This document shows, piece after piece, positions 15,584 to 23,605 of a stretch of DNA of 33,445 bases. Under the pieces are notes generated by a model, which worked only from the letters and a program-made list of their open reading frames with translations, searched no databases and was not told the origin of the DNA. How positions within the stretch are numbered: position 1 is the stretch's first letter; each line of letters starts with the position of its first letter. The stretch covers positions 161,927 to 195,371 of the forward strand of contig JAUJOA010000003.1 in assembly GCA_030447875.1 (NCBI GenBank), given 5' to 3'. The stretch comes from Thermoleophilaceae bacterium (GTDB taxonomy: Bacteria; Actinomycetota; Thermoleophilia; Solirubrobacterales; Thermoleophilaceae). Position numbers and translations under genes: made by a program.

Positions 15584-16870
15584 GTGTCGCGCCTTCTCCC
15601 ATCGCTCCTCGCCCTGCTCATCGGGGCGGCCGCACTCGCGGGCTGTGGCCTGCAGGACGACGATCCCAACCAGGGCGGCGACCCGCCCCAGCTGGTCATC
15701 GAGCCCGTCGATGGCGGCGATGACGAGGACGAGGAGCCCGCGGCCCCCACCTTCCCGTCGTCGGCTACGAAGAACACCGTTCGCGTGGCGGGGGAGAACG
15801 CCGCGGCCGACGCGGGAGGCGTGGCGAGTGCCGTCTTCCCGGCGACGTCGGAGGCCACGCGACCGAACGCCGTGGCGCTGGTCGACGGCGACGACTGGCA
15901 GAGCGCGGTGGCCGCCTCGGTCCTCACTTTCGGCAAGGTCGGCGCACCGCTGCTCCTGACCGACGGTGACGAGCTGCCGCCCGTGACGGCGGCGGCGCTC
16001 TCGAGGCTCGACCCGAGCGGCTCGGAGTTCGCCGAGAACGCACAGGTGATCCGCATCGGCGACGAGGTGGCCCGGCCCGAGGGCCGCCGAACCGCGGTCA
16101 TCGGCGGAGGCGACCAGTACGTGCGCGCCGCGGCCATTGACCGGTTCTCCGCGGCGGCCGAGGGCCGGCGGTCGAGCGCTGTGGTGGTCGCCTCGGGCGA
16201 ACGCGCTGAGTGGGCTATGCCCGCGGGAGCCTGGGCGGCGCACTCGGGCGACGCCGTGCTGTTCACCGAGCGCGACACGCTCCCGGCTCCGACGCGCGAG
16301 GCGATCGAGGCTCATGAAAAGCCGGACATCTACGTACTCGGGCCGGATTCCGTCGTGAGCGAGCAAGTGGTCGACGACCTCGAGGAGCTCGGTCAGGTCC
16401 GTCGCATCGAGGGCCCGACGCCCGTCGAGAACGCCATCGAGTTCGCGCGCTACCAGACGCCGAACTTCGGCTGGGGGATCGTGACCCCGGGACACACGTT
16501 TTCCCTCGCCTCGACGTCGCGTCCGCTCGACGCTGCCGCGGCGGCAACGCTCGGCACGGAGGGCACCTACGCGCCGCTGCTGCTCACAGACAGCGCCGAC
16601 GTCCTTCCCGGTGCACTCGAGAGCTACTTCTTGGACGTGCAGCCGGGGTTCGAGGAGAATCCCAACGAGGGCGTCTTCAATCGCGTCTGGATCCTCGGCG
16701 ACCAGGGCACCATCTCGGTCGCCCAACAAAGCCGGATCGACGAGCTCACCCAGCTCGTACCGGTGCGGATCGACGAGGACACGGGAGGCGCCGGTGGCGG
16801 CGCCGACCGGGGCGGCGGTGGCGGCGGCGCGGGCGGCGCCAAGCGGGGCGGCGGGGGCGACGGCGACTGA
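15584..16870 (+). CDS. Lipoprotein with cell-wall-binding repeat 2 (CWB2)-like domains
   Basis: A 428-residue exported protein. GTG 15584 gives a signal peptide ending in lipobox LAGC (about residue 20), then an acidic linker rich in Asp, Glu and Pro. The body shows the CWB2 pattern: NAVALVDGDDWQSAVAASVL, then APLLLTDGDELPPVTAAALSRL and VIRIGDEVA, repeated as SSAVVVASGERAEWAMPAGAWA and again as GTYAPLLLTDSADVLPGALESYF with RVWILGDQGTIS. CWB2 repeats bind anionic wall polymers in clostridia; here they sit on a lipid-anchored protein. The last 40 residues are a Gly-rich tail. An alternative ATG at 15482 would spoil the signal peptide. Confidence 0.82.
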   Translation: MSRLLPSLLALLIGAAALAGCGLQDDDPNQGGDPPQLVIEPVDGGDDEDEEPAAPTFPSSATKNTVRVAGENAAADAGGVASAVFPATSEATRPNAVALVDGDDWQSAVAASVLTFGKVGAPLLLTDGDELPPVTAAALSRLDPSGSEFAENAQVIRIGDEVARPEGRRTAVIGGGDQYVRAAAIDRFSAAAEGRRSSAVVVASGERAEWAMPAGAWAAHSGDAVLFTERDTLPAPTREAIEAHEKPDIYVLGPDSVVSEQVVDDLEELGQVRRIEGPTPVENAIEFARYQTPNFGWGIVTPGHTFSLASTSRPLDAAAAATLGTEGTYAPLLLTDSADVLPGALESYFLDVQPGFEENPNEGVFNRVWILGDQGTISVAQQSRIDELTQLVPVRIDEDTGGAGGGADRGGGGGGAGGAKRGGGGDGD

Positions 16871-16903
16871 CGCGGCGGGGATGGCCGACGGTAACTTGTC
16901 GAC

Positions 16904-17191
16904 GTGAGCGAGTACGAGCTGCCCGAGCGCGCGACGCGCGAGCCGACCGTGGAGGACGTGCGTCAGCTCATGGGCGCCTCGACGCCGCACTTCGCGCTTC
17001 AGCTCCGTAACCGGATCCAGAACCTGATCGCCGGCCTTCCCGAGGGCCACTCCGCGCGCGTCGAGGGGGAGCGCGAGATCGCCCGACTCGATCAGCTTGC
17101 GTTGGGAGGCGAGCGTCGCGGCAGAACCGACGAGGGGGACAGTGACCTGCCCCCCATGCCGAGCATCCGCGGCCGGGAGCCGCCGGTGTGA
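16904..17191 (+). CDS. Small conserved-looking protein of unknown function
   Basis: A 95-residue soluble protein starting GTG 16904, 33 bases after the CWB2 lipoprotein. The segment PTVEDVRQLMGASTPHFALQLRNRIQNLIAGLP followed by HSARVEGEREIARLDQLALGGERRG looks like two or three amphipathic helices; only key parts are given. The C-terminus is polar and probably disordered. Codon use (strong third-position G/C) supports coding. No function can be assigned from the sequence; its position suggests coexpression with the lipoprotein and the methyltransferase. Confidence 0.7.
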   Translation: MSEYELPERATREPTVEDVRQLMGASTPHFALQLRNRIQNLIAGLPEGHSARVEGEREIARLDQLALGGERRGRTDEGDSDLPPMPSIRGREPPV

Positions 17192-17232
17192 GTGGTCCCT
17201 CGCTCTGGTTCGTCCGAGGGCGTGCCCGCTAG

Positions 17233-18012
17233 GTGAGCGATCCGCGGCCGGCGCTCGGGAGAGCTCTCGAGCTGCTCGCCCCGGATGCGCGACGGCGCGA
17301 TCCGCGCGTGACCGCCGGTTACCTCGATCTCCTCGGCCCGCTAGGTCCGGAGTCGACCGGGCCGACCCAGGATCTGATGCTGTCGGGAGTCGTGCCACGC
17401 GTCTACGAGCGATGGTGGCGGCCGGCGCTCGGGCGGGTGGCCAAGGGAGCGCTCGGCCCCGGAATGGCGGAGGAGCGCCGGATCGCCCGGCTCCTTCTCG
17501 GCCTCGCGCCAGGCGACCGTGTGCTCGACGTGGCCTGCGGCACCGGCGCCTTCACGCGCGACTTCGCGAGGGCCGTCGCTCCTGACGGGCTCTCCGTCGG
17601 CATCGACGTTTCACAGACGATGCTCGAGCGGGCAACCGCGGAAGCCGAGCGAACGGGGGTCACCGAGGTGGCCTACGTGCGCGGCGACGCACAGGAGCTG
17701 CCGTTCGCCGACGCGAGCTTCGACGCCGTGTGCTGCTTCGCGGCGCTGCACCTGTTCGCCGACCCCTTTCGCGCACTCGACCGAATGGGGGCGGTGCTGG
17801 CGCCGGGCGGCCGTATCGCGATCTTCACCTCCGCGCGCGGGCGGTCGACGCCTCTGCGGGCGTGGGAATCACTCGCTCAGTCGCGAAGCGGCATGCGGAT
17901 GTTCGAGCGCGACGAGGTCATCGAGGCGCTCGAGCAGCGAGCCTTTCACGACATCCGCCAGCGGTTGACCGGGGTCACCCAGTTCGTCGGTGGGCGGCTG
18001 CGGAACGCCTGA
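17233..18012 (+). CDS. SAM-dependent methyltransferase (class I, UbiE/type 11 like)
   Basis: A cytoplasmic methyltransferase of 259 residues; substrate unknown. Motif I is RVLDVACGTGAFTRDFA, the acidic motif is VGIDVSQTMLERA, motif II is GDAQELPFADASFDAVCC and the post-motif strand is LAPGGRIAIFTS. The N-terminal 70 residues (LELLAPDARRRDPRVTAGYLDLLG) are helical and could cap the active site. The pattern RVYERWWRPALGRVAKG before motif I is common in actinobacterial relatives acting on lipids or quinones, but this is only suggestive. GTG 17233 is the first start after the preceding gene. Confidence 0.88.
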   Translation: MSDPRPALGRALELLAPDARRRDPRVTAGYLDLLGPLGPESTGPTQDLMLSGVVPRVYERWWRPALGRVAKGALGPGMAEERRIARLLLGLAPGDRVLDVACGTGAFTRDFARAVAPDGLSVGIDVSQTMLERATAEAERTGVTEVAYVRGDAQELPFADASFDAVCCFAALHLFADPFRALDRMGAVLAPGGRIAIFTSARGRSTPLRAWESLAQSRSGMRMFERDEVIEALEQRAFHDIRQRLTGVTQFVGGRLRNA

Positions 18013-18049
18013 GCCCTCCTGGGAGGCCGTCCCGGTGGATGAGGTTCGA

Positions 18050-19084
18050 TCAGGCCGGAACGGCCTGCGACAGTCCGGCCAGCTCGGCCACGCGATCACG
18101 GTGCTGCCGGGCGGTGCCGAACAGATGGCCGTCGGTCTTCGCGCGCTTCAAGAAGAAGTGGAGGTCGTGCTCCCACGTAAAGCCGATGCCGCCGTGCACC
18201 TGGAGCGCCGACGCCGTGGCTCGCCAACCGGCATCGGACGCGTAGGCCTTCGCCATGGACGCCGCGAGCGGGAGCGTGGCGGGCTCGTTCTCGGCCGCCC
18301 AGCCCGCGTAGTACACGACCGATCGTGCGCCCTCGACCTCGAGCAGCATCTCGGCGCAGCGGTGGGAGATCGCCTGGTAGGCGCCGATCGGTCGCCCGAA
18401 CTGCTGCCGCTCGCGCGCGTACTCAACCGCCATCTCCATCGCCCGCTGACCGACCCCAACGAGCTCGCCGGCAAGCGCGGTGGCCGCACGATCGATCCCC
18501 GCGTCGAGGGCCTCCCTCGAAGGGCCGGGGGACGCGCCACCCAGCGACTCTCCGTCGGCGGGCTCGACCCTGGCGAATCGCCGTGTGGAGTCGATCGTCT
18601 TGACGGGGTCAGCCCTCACGGCGCTTGACTCGAGCAAGACGGCCGAGTCGCCGTCCACGATGACGATCACCGCCGCCGAGCCGGCATCCGGGACCAGCGC
18701 CGCGCCGTTCGACACGAAGCCGACGCTGCCAAGCGACTGGCCGGAGGCGATGCCCGGAAGCCAGCGCTCCTTTTGGTCCTCGCTGCCCGCGTGCTGGAGC
18801 ATCAGGCCCGCCGCTACATTCGAGAAGAACGGCGACGGCGCCAGCGCGTAGCCGAGCTCCTCCATCAGGATCACGAGCTCGACGACCCCGAGGCCCTGAC
18901 CACCGTGCTCCTCGTCGACGAAGATGCCCGGCCAGCCAAGCTCCGAGAGCTCGCGCCAGAGGCCGTCGTCGTATTCGCCGGCCTCGGCGAGCTGGCGCAC
19001 CCGCTCGAGCTTGAAGCGGTCGGCGAGGAACTCGCGCGCGGTCGCCTTGATCGACTGCTGATCGTCGGTGAAGTCGAAGTTCAA
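18050..19084 (-). CDS. Acyl-CoA dehydrogenase, small subunit type (FadE-like)
   Basis: A 344-residue acyl-CoA dehydrogenase, shorter than usual, lying directly after a larger one. This pairing is characteristic of the heterotetrameric enzymes for steroid side chains or CoA-linked rings in actinobacteria (ChsE- and FadE28/29-like). The sequence has FTDDQQSIKATAREFLADRF, EEHGGQGLGVVELVILMEELG, RQQFGRPIGAYQAISHRCAEM and LQVHGGIGFTWEHDLHFFLKRA. The centre (residues 120-190) is divergent and lacks the usual FAD loop, again as in the partner subunits. TTG 19084 is proposed since the conserved start follows at once; the heptad repeats occupy the place of a ribosome binding site. The frame is open upstream, but that part overlaps the other gene. 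Confidence 0.85.
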   Translation of the reverse strand: MNFDFTDDQQSIKATAREFLADRFKLERVRQLAEAGEYDDGLWRELSELGWPGIFVDEEHGGQGLGVVELVILMEELGYALAPSPFFSNVAAGLMLQHAGSEDQKERWLPGIASGQSLGSVGFVSNGAALVPDAGSAAVIVIVDGDSAVLLESSAVRADPVKTIDSTRRFARVEPADGESLGGASPGPSREALDAGIDRAATALAGELVGVGQRAMEMAVEYARERQQFGRPIGAYQAISHRCAEMLLEVEGARSVVYYAGWAAENEPATLPLAASMAKAYASDAGWRATASALQVHGGIGFTWEHDLHFFLKRAKTDGHLFGTARQHRDRVAELAGLSQAVPA

Positions 19085-19088
19085 GTCA

Positions 19089-19116
19089 GTTGACGGTTGA
19101 CAGTTGGCAGTTCGGG
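19089..19116. repeat. Four tandem GTTGACA-like heptads between the two acyl-CoA dehydrogenases
   Basis: GTTGACG GTTGACA GTTGGCA GTTCGGG run head to tail in the 41-base gap between the frameshifted dehydrogenase and the next start codon. They match the heptads in the hom-thrC gap (604-676); the order of variants (GTTGAC, GTTGNC, GTTC) is also similar. In both places they follow within 40 bases of a stop codon on the minus strand. Confidence 0.7.
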
Positions 19117-19125
19117 GAAGGCACG

Positions 19126-20261
19126 TCAGCGCAATCTTGGAAGGCCCAGGACGCGCTCGGCCACGATGTTCTTGAGGATCTCCGTGGTGCCGCCCTCGAT
19201 CGAGTTGGCCCGCGCGCGCGAGGAAGCGGTAGGCCCATTCGAGTCGGCGAGCGGCGCGTCGGCGCCGCGGATGTCCATCGCCGTCTCGGTGAGCGACTGG
19301 TTCACGTCCGACCAGTGCCACTTGCCGACCGACCCCTCGGGGCCGGGCACGCCCGTCTTCATGATCTGCGTCAGACCCCGGTACGCGTTCAGGCGAAGAA
19401 CCTCGGCCTCGGTGTAGAGCTGCCCGATGCGCTGGCGCACGATCGGGTCGTCCTCGAGGCCGTGCTCGCGCCCAGCTCCATCAGCTGGCCCAGCGCGATC
19501 TTCACCTGCACCTGAAGCCCGAAAGCAAGCGTCGCCCGCTCGTGCATCAGCGTGGTGATCGCCACGGCCCAGCCGTTTCCGACCCCGCCGATCACGTTCT
19601 CGTCCGGAATCTCGGCTTCCTCGATGAAGAGCTCGTTGAACTCCGGCTCGCCGGTGATCTGGACGAGCGGACGGACCTGCACTCCCTCCTGCTCCATGTC
19701 CATCAGGAAGTAGGTGAGCCCCTTGTGCTTCGGAGCGTCTTGATCGGAACGCGCGACCAGCATGCACCACTTGGCGTGGTGGGCGAACGTCGTCCAGACC
19801 TTCTGGCCGGTCACGACCCAGCCGCCGTCCGCCTTTACCGCGCGCGTCTTGAGCGACGCCAGGTCGGAGCCGGAGTCCGGCTCGGAGAAGCCCTGGCACC
19901 AGATCTCATCGGCCGAGAGGATGGGCTGCAGATAGCGCTCCTTCTGCTCCTCGGTGCCATGTGCGATCACGGTGGGGCCACCCATCGCGAGCGCCAGCAC
20001 ATTCGCCATCGGCGGCGCCTTGCTGCGCACCGTCTCCTCGTTGAAGATCGCCTGCTCCACCAGCGTGGCCCCGCGGCCGCCGAACTCCTTCGGCCAGGAC
20101 ACACCGGCCCAGTCGGCCGCGTTCAATCGCCTCTGCCACTCGAGCCGGAACCGGAACGCCGCCTCGTCGCCCTCCGGCTCGGGGCCCGGGTGGTTGTCGG
20201 CCAGCCAGGCGCGAAGCTCGTCCCGAAAGGCCTCCTCCTGCGGCGAGAGCGTCAGGTCCAC
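19126..20261 (-). pseudogene. Acyl-CoA dehydrogenase, large subunit type, frameshifted as written
   Basis: Read from GTG 20261, the protein is a typical acyl-CoA dehydrogenase (DLTLSPQEEAFRDELRAWL, CQGFSEPDSGSDLASLKT, WVVTGQKVWTTFAHHA, GNGWAVAITTLMHERATLAFG) up to LGQLMELG. At about 19464-19474 it leaves frame and stops at 19389. The rest (REHGLEDDPIVRQRIGQLYTEAEVLRL to NIVAERVLGLPRLR) continues in another frame to 19126. Inserting one base in GGGCGCGAG restores a full protein of about 378 residues. The clean continuation suggests a sequencing error or a recent single-base deletion. Its usual role would be dehydrogenation of a CoA thioester with the small subunit downstream. It starts 3 bases after the kinase stop. 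Confidence 0.85.
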
Positions 20262-20264
20262 GGC

Positions 20265-21773
20265 CTACTCACTCGCTTCCTGACGGGCGAGCTCGAGCTC
20301 ACGCTGGACGGCCGGCCGCTGATCGTTGATCTCGAGTCGCCGCTCGAGGACCGGGATCGCCTCCTCCGGTCTGTCCGACTGGCGCAGCGCCTGGCCGAGG
20401 TTGAACAACGCATACGCGTAGCGGACGTCGCTCGTTCCTTCGGGGAAAGCGGCGACCGCCCGCTCGAGGACCGGTACGGCCTCGTCGGGTCGACCTTGGT
20501 CGATGAGGGTTCTGCCCTGGCTGTCGAGGCGCGCCCCGAGCGCCGGATCGTCCTCGCCGCTCGGCGCCGGGACGCCGCCGTCGATCGCGGACTCCTCGGA
20601 CGGCTCGGTGGGAGCCGCCTCCTCCTGGGGCGCGCTTTCCGGCGGGGTGACGGCGCTGCCACCCGAGCCGCCCTCCCTGGACGCGCGGTCCCGGTCACGC
20701 TCTGAGGCCGGCGCCTGCCGATCGGCGGCCGGAGTGGGATCGTCCCCGCCGCCGAAGGCGAGCAGCGCGACGGCGGCGGCTACGGCGAGCGCCGCGGCGG
20801 CGGCCCCGGCGAGCCAGGCCCAAGGCCTGCGGCGCCCGCCAGTCGCCGGGGGCGGAGTGCGGGGCGCGGGCGCTCGCCGCGGCGGCTCGGGCGGTCCGCG
20901 TCGATGCGCGGGCATGGCCATCGTGCGCTCGGTGGCGTGGGCGGCGGTCGAGTGTGCTTCAAGCGCGTCCGTCAGCTCACGTGCCAATGCCCCGGCCGAG
21001 CGCTGGCGACCGTGGGGATCACGGCACATGCCGCGCTGGAGGGCCTCCGCTGCCTGCGCCGGCGCTCCCTGCCAAACCTCCCGCAGATCGGGCGGCGGCC
21101 CGCTGATCGCCCGGTGGGCGATCGAGAGCGGCGTGTCCCCGGTGCGGGCCTTCCGTCCGCTCAGAACCTCGAAGGCGACGGCGGCGAGCGCGTAGGTGTC
21201 GACCTCGGGGCCGATCCTCCGTCCCTCGAGCTGCTCCGGCGCCATGTACGAGGGCGTGCCGAGGACGGTGCCCGAGGCGGTGAGTCGCGTGCTCTCCGAG
21301 GCCGTGGCGATACCGAGGTCGACGAGCTTCACGACCCCCGCCGGTCCCAGCAGGACGTTCGCCGGCTTCACGTCGCGGTGCACCACGCCGTTGCCGTGCG
21401 CGTGGTCGAGTGCGGCCGCGACGGCGCGGATGACCTCCACGGCGCGATCCGTCTGCAGGCGTCCGTGCGTGAGCGCCTGGCGGAGGCTCTCCCCCTCGAC
21501 GTACTCCATGACGATGAGCACGCCCTCGTCGTCGGTCGCCGTGTCATACACGGAGACGATATTCGGGTGGTTGAGCGAGGCACCGACCTTGGCCTCGCGC
21601 TCGAACCGCCGGGCGACGTCCTCCGGGCTCTCCGCGTGGAGGCGCTTGACGGCGACCCGCCGCCCGAGCCGCTGGTCCTCGGCGAGGAACACGGTGGCCA
21701 TACCCCCGGATCCAAGCCGCCGGATCGTCCGGTATCGACCGGGAAGCGGAGTATCTGTCTTGACGGCGGTCAC
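20265..21773 (-). CDS. Membrane Ser/Thr protein kinase (PknB-like) with extracytoplasmic TPR-like domain
   Basis: A one-span receptor kinase of 502 residues. The kinase domain has the glycine loop RLGSGGMATVFLAED, Lys43 in VAVKRL, Glu60, HRDVKPANVLL (132-142), DLG at 152-154 in place of DFG, and the activation segment ending GTPSYMAPE. A Pro/Arg-rich linker precedes the span (about 318-341). Outside follow an acidic linker and two TPR-like helical repeats, DSQGRTLIDQGRPDEAVPVLERA and YAYALFNLGQALRQSDRPEEAIPVLERRL, instead of the PASTA repeats of PknB. GTG 21773 is the first start. It abuts the acyl-CoA dehydrogenase pair, an unusual linkage. Confidence 0.93.
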   Translation of the reverse strand: MTAVKTDTPLPGRYRTIRRLGSGGMATVFLAEDQRLGRRVAVKRLHAESPEDVARRFEREAKVGASLNHPNIVSVYDTATDDEGVLIVMEYVEGESLRQALTHGRLQTDRAVEVIRAVAAALDHAHGNGVVHRDVKPANVLLGPAGVVKLVDLGIATASESTRLTASGTVLGTPSYMAPEQLEGRRIGPEVDTYALAAVAFEVLSGRKARTGDTPLSIAHRAISGPPPDLREVWQGAPAQAAEALQRGMCRDPHGRQRSAGALARELTDALEAHSTAAHATERTMAMPAHRRGPPEPPRRAPAPRTPPPATGGRRRPWAWLAGAAAAALAVAAAVALLAFGGGDDPTPAADRQAPASERDRDRASREGGSGGSAVTPPESAPQEEAAPTEPSEESAIDGGVPAPSGEDDPALGARLDSQGRTLIDQGRPDEAVPVLERAVAAFPEGTSDVRYAYALFNLGQALRQSDRPEEAIPVLERRLEINDQRPAVQRELELARQEASE

Positions 21774-21848
21774 TCGGGGAGAAATCTACCCGCTCATTAC
21801 GGAGTTACTCACATGGAGCGGAGCGTCAAGCGCCGGCCACAGGGCGCA

Positions 21849-21954
21849 GTAGGGGTGCGAAAACCGAGCCCTGGCAAGGACGCAGGGGTGAACGCATGGT
21901 GGGCCATGCGGAACCCCGAGGACGCCGCCAGGCGAAGGTTTGCAGCGCCCCTAC
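21849..21954. other. Structured intergenic interval between thiolase and kinase genes
   Basis: The 177-base gap has no convincing gene. GTAGGGGTGC (21849-21858) can pair with GCGCCCCTAC (21945-21954) over ten pairs with one G-T wobble. Inside, CGCATGG (21893-21899) pairs perfectly with CCATGCG (21904-21910) around TGGG, extended by GGGGT (21885-21889) with ACCCC (21913-21917). The outer stem includes the thiolase stop codon. No T tract follows either way, so a simple intrinsic terminator is unlikely; a terminator-like structure, small RNA or repeat element are options. Confidence 0.45.
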
Positions 21955-23126
21955 AAGCGCTGGAGGAGGGTGCCGGTGCCCAACCCCCCGCCACAGCACA
22001 TGGTCACCAGTCCGACCTCCTTGTCCGAGCGCTCGAGCTCGTGCAGAAGCGTCGTGATGAGCCGCGCGCCGGTCGATCCAAGCGGATGGCCGAGCGCGAT
22101 GGCGCCACCGTTCACGTTGACGCGATCCATGTCGGGCTCGAGCTCGCGACGCCACGCGGCGACGACCGAGGCGAACGCCTCGTTGATCTCCACGAGGTCG
22201 ATGTCGCTCATCGTCATGCCGTTACGGTCGAGCAGCTTCTTCGTCGCCGGAATCGGGCCGGTGAGCATGATCACCGGGTCAACGCCGACCGTGGTCTGGT
22301 CAACGATGCGCGCGCGCGGCTTCAGCCCGAGCGCCTCTGCCTTCGAGCGCTCCATCAGAAGCACGGCGGCCGCGCCGTCCGAGATCTGAGACGCGTTGCC
22401 CGCCGTGACCTTCCCGTCCTCCTTGAAGGCCGGCTTGAGGCCGGACAACTTCTCGAGCGTGGTGTCGGGGCGAATGCCCTGATCCGTCACGTAAGTGTCG
22501 CCGTTGACCTGGAACGGAACGGTCTCGCGCTCGAAGCGACCCTCCTCGGTGGCCTGATGCGCCAGCTTGTGGGAGCGAACGCCGATCTCGTCGAGCTCGG
22601 ACCGCGGGATCTCCCACTTGTCGGCGATCATCTCCGCGGAGATCCCCTGCGGCACGAGGTTGTACTTCGACATCAGCTCCTCCGGCCACGGCGAGCCGAC
22701 CTGGTCGACCCATTGGAAGCCCACGCCCATGGGGATGTGGCCCATGTGCTCGACGCCGGAGCCGATCACGGCGTCGTGCACCCCGGCGGTGACGAGCGCC
22801 GCGCCGAAGTTGACCGCCTGCTGGGCCGAGCCGCACTGGCGGTCGACGGTGGTGGCCGGCGTCTCGACCGGGAGCCCGGCCTGCAGCCAGGCGTTGCGAC
22901 CGACGTTGAAGGCCTGCTCGCCGTACTGCTGAACGCAGCCGGTGATGACGTCCTCGACCTCCTCGGCCGGGATGCCGGCACGCTCGATGAGCTCCGTGTA
23001 GGTCTTGGCGAGAAGGGCGTTCGGGTGAGTGTCCTTGTAGTAGCCCTTCTCGGGATGTCCGCGTCCGATCGGCGTCCTGACCGCTTCGACGATGACTACC
23101 TCGCGACCGTTCTCGCTCTGCGCCAT
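21951..23126 (-). CDS. Thiolase (acetyl-CoA acetyltransferase family)
   Basis: A thiolase of 391 residues that cleaves 3-ketoacyl-CoA (or condenses acetyl-CoA). The acylated cysteine is Cys98 in VDRQCGSAQQA, the base is His347 in GGAIALGHPLGSTGAR, and the second cysteine is Cys377 in MCCGGGLGTG. The middle has VEINEAFASVVAAW. The type resembles actinobacterial degradative thiolases such as FadA5, but the substrate is not decided by sequence. A ribosome binding site GGAGG (23137-23141) lies 10 bases before the ATG. The 16-base palindrome at 23215-23230 upstream suggests coregulation with the dehydrogenase at 14157. Confidence 0.93.
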   Translation of the reverse strand: MAQSENGREVVIVEAVRTPIGRGHPEKGYYKDTHPNALLAKTYTELIERAGIPAEEVEDVITGCVQQYGEQAFNVGRNAWLQAGLPVETPATTVDRQCGSAQQAVNFGAALVTAGVHDAVIGSGVEHMGHIPMGVGFQWVDQVGSPWPEELMSKYNLVPQGISAEMIADKWEIPRSELDEIGVRSHKLAHQATEEGRFERETVPFQVNGDTYVTDQGIRPDTTLEKLSGLKPAFKEDGKVTAGNASQISDGAAAVLLMERSKAEALGLKPRARIVDQTTVGVDPVIMLTGPIPATKKLLDRNGMTMSDIDLVEINEAFASVVAAWRRELEPDMDRVNVNGGAIALGHPLGSTGARLITTLLHELERSDKEVGLVTMCCGGGLGTGTLLQRL

Positions 23127-23214
23127 TCTCGTGATGCCTCCAGAAGGTTCGTCGCCAGTGACGGCGCCCGGTGACGCCGGAGCGGCTGAGTCGCTCCCCT
23201 ACGACTCTACCCGA

Positions 23215-23230
23215 TTGACTGGCGAGTCAA
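23215..23230. promoter_or_regulatory. TetR-type operator upstream of the thiolase
   Basis: TTGACTGGCGAGTCAA has 6-base perfect arms and matches 15509-15524 at 14 of 16 positions; both are followed by CCAG. It lies 89 bases before the thiolase ATG. Read on the minus strand, its TTGACT could serve as a -35 element, with TAGAGT downstream at a short 15-base spacing. Confidence 0.7.
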
Positions 23231-23258
23231 CCAGTGCGGCCATGCGGGTGAGGACGCC

Positions 23259-23549
23259 CTAGGCGGCGGGCCTCGGGCGCCGTGCCAGCGCCTTGGAGCG
23301 CAGCTTCGGACGCGCCGTTGCGGGTAATCCGGCGGCCAGGTCCCATACGACGTCCGCCTCGCTTATGCCCTGGGCGTCCGCCAGCAAGCTGACGTGCTCC
23401 CAGGGCAGCGCGGCATCCGGCAGATCGTCCCAGCGGGCGAAGTCGAGCGCCTCCAAGGCGCCGGCAAGCGAGGGGCCCACCTCGTCCCTGCCCTCAATCA
23501 GGGCTCTGACCGCCTCACGCTGCGAATCCGTGAGCTTGATCGACCACAT
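23259..23549 (-). CDS. Small protein of unknown function
   Basis: A 96-residue soluble protein, MWSIKLTDSQREAVRALIEG at the start and a basic end KLRSKALARRPRPAA. It appears mainly helical, with GISEADVVWDLAAGLPATARPKL in the second half. ATG 23549 has GAGG about 9 bases upstream; an in-frame TTG at 23588 would overlap a hairpin and is less likely. Codon use fits coding. I do not recognise the family. It lies between the thiolase operator and a divergent SGNH lipoprotein gene. Confidence 0.6.
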   Translation of the reverse strand: MWSIKLTDSQREAVRALIEGRDEVGPSLAGALEALDFARWDDLPDAALPWEHVSLLADAQGISEADVVWDLAAGLPATARPKLRSKALARRPRPAA

Positions 23550-23574
23550 CGGCAAGACCTCTTCGGGGAGAGTG

Positions 23575-23590
23575 GCTTGCGGGTGCAAGC
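23575..23590. promoter_or_regulatory. Perfect short dyad between divergent genes
   Basis: GCTTGC GGGT GCAAGC is a 6-base perfect inverted repeat 25 bases before the ATG 23549 gene and 15 before ATG 23606. Its place between divergent starts suits an operator, although it could equally be a chance dyad in GC-rich DNA. Confidence 0.35.
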
Positions 23591-23605
23591 TAGCCCCCCT
23601 TCCGG

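Noticed and set aside
21809-21994. A 61-codon frame on the minus strand in the thiolase-kinase gap
   Set aside because: It overlaps the thiolase end and the hairpin region, has no ribosome binding site and shows no coding-like composition; the folded structure is a better account of the gap.
20904-23174. A 756-codon open frame on the plus strand opposite the kinase and thiolase genes
   Set aside because: It is antisense to two unmistakable genes, is rich in Arg, His and Asp with no domain pattern, and arises from high GC content. The same applies to long antisense frames at 1131-2249, 1741-3195 and 15545-17398.
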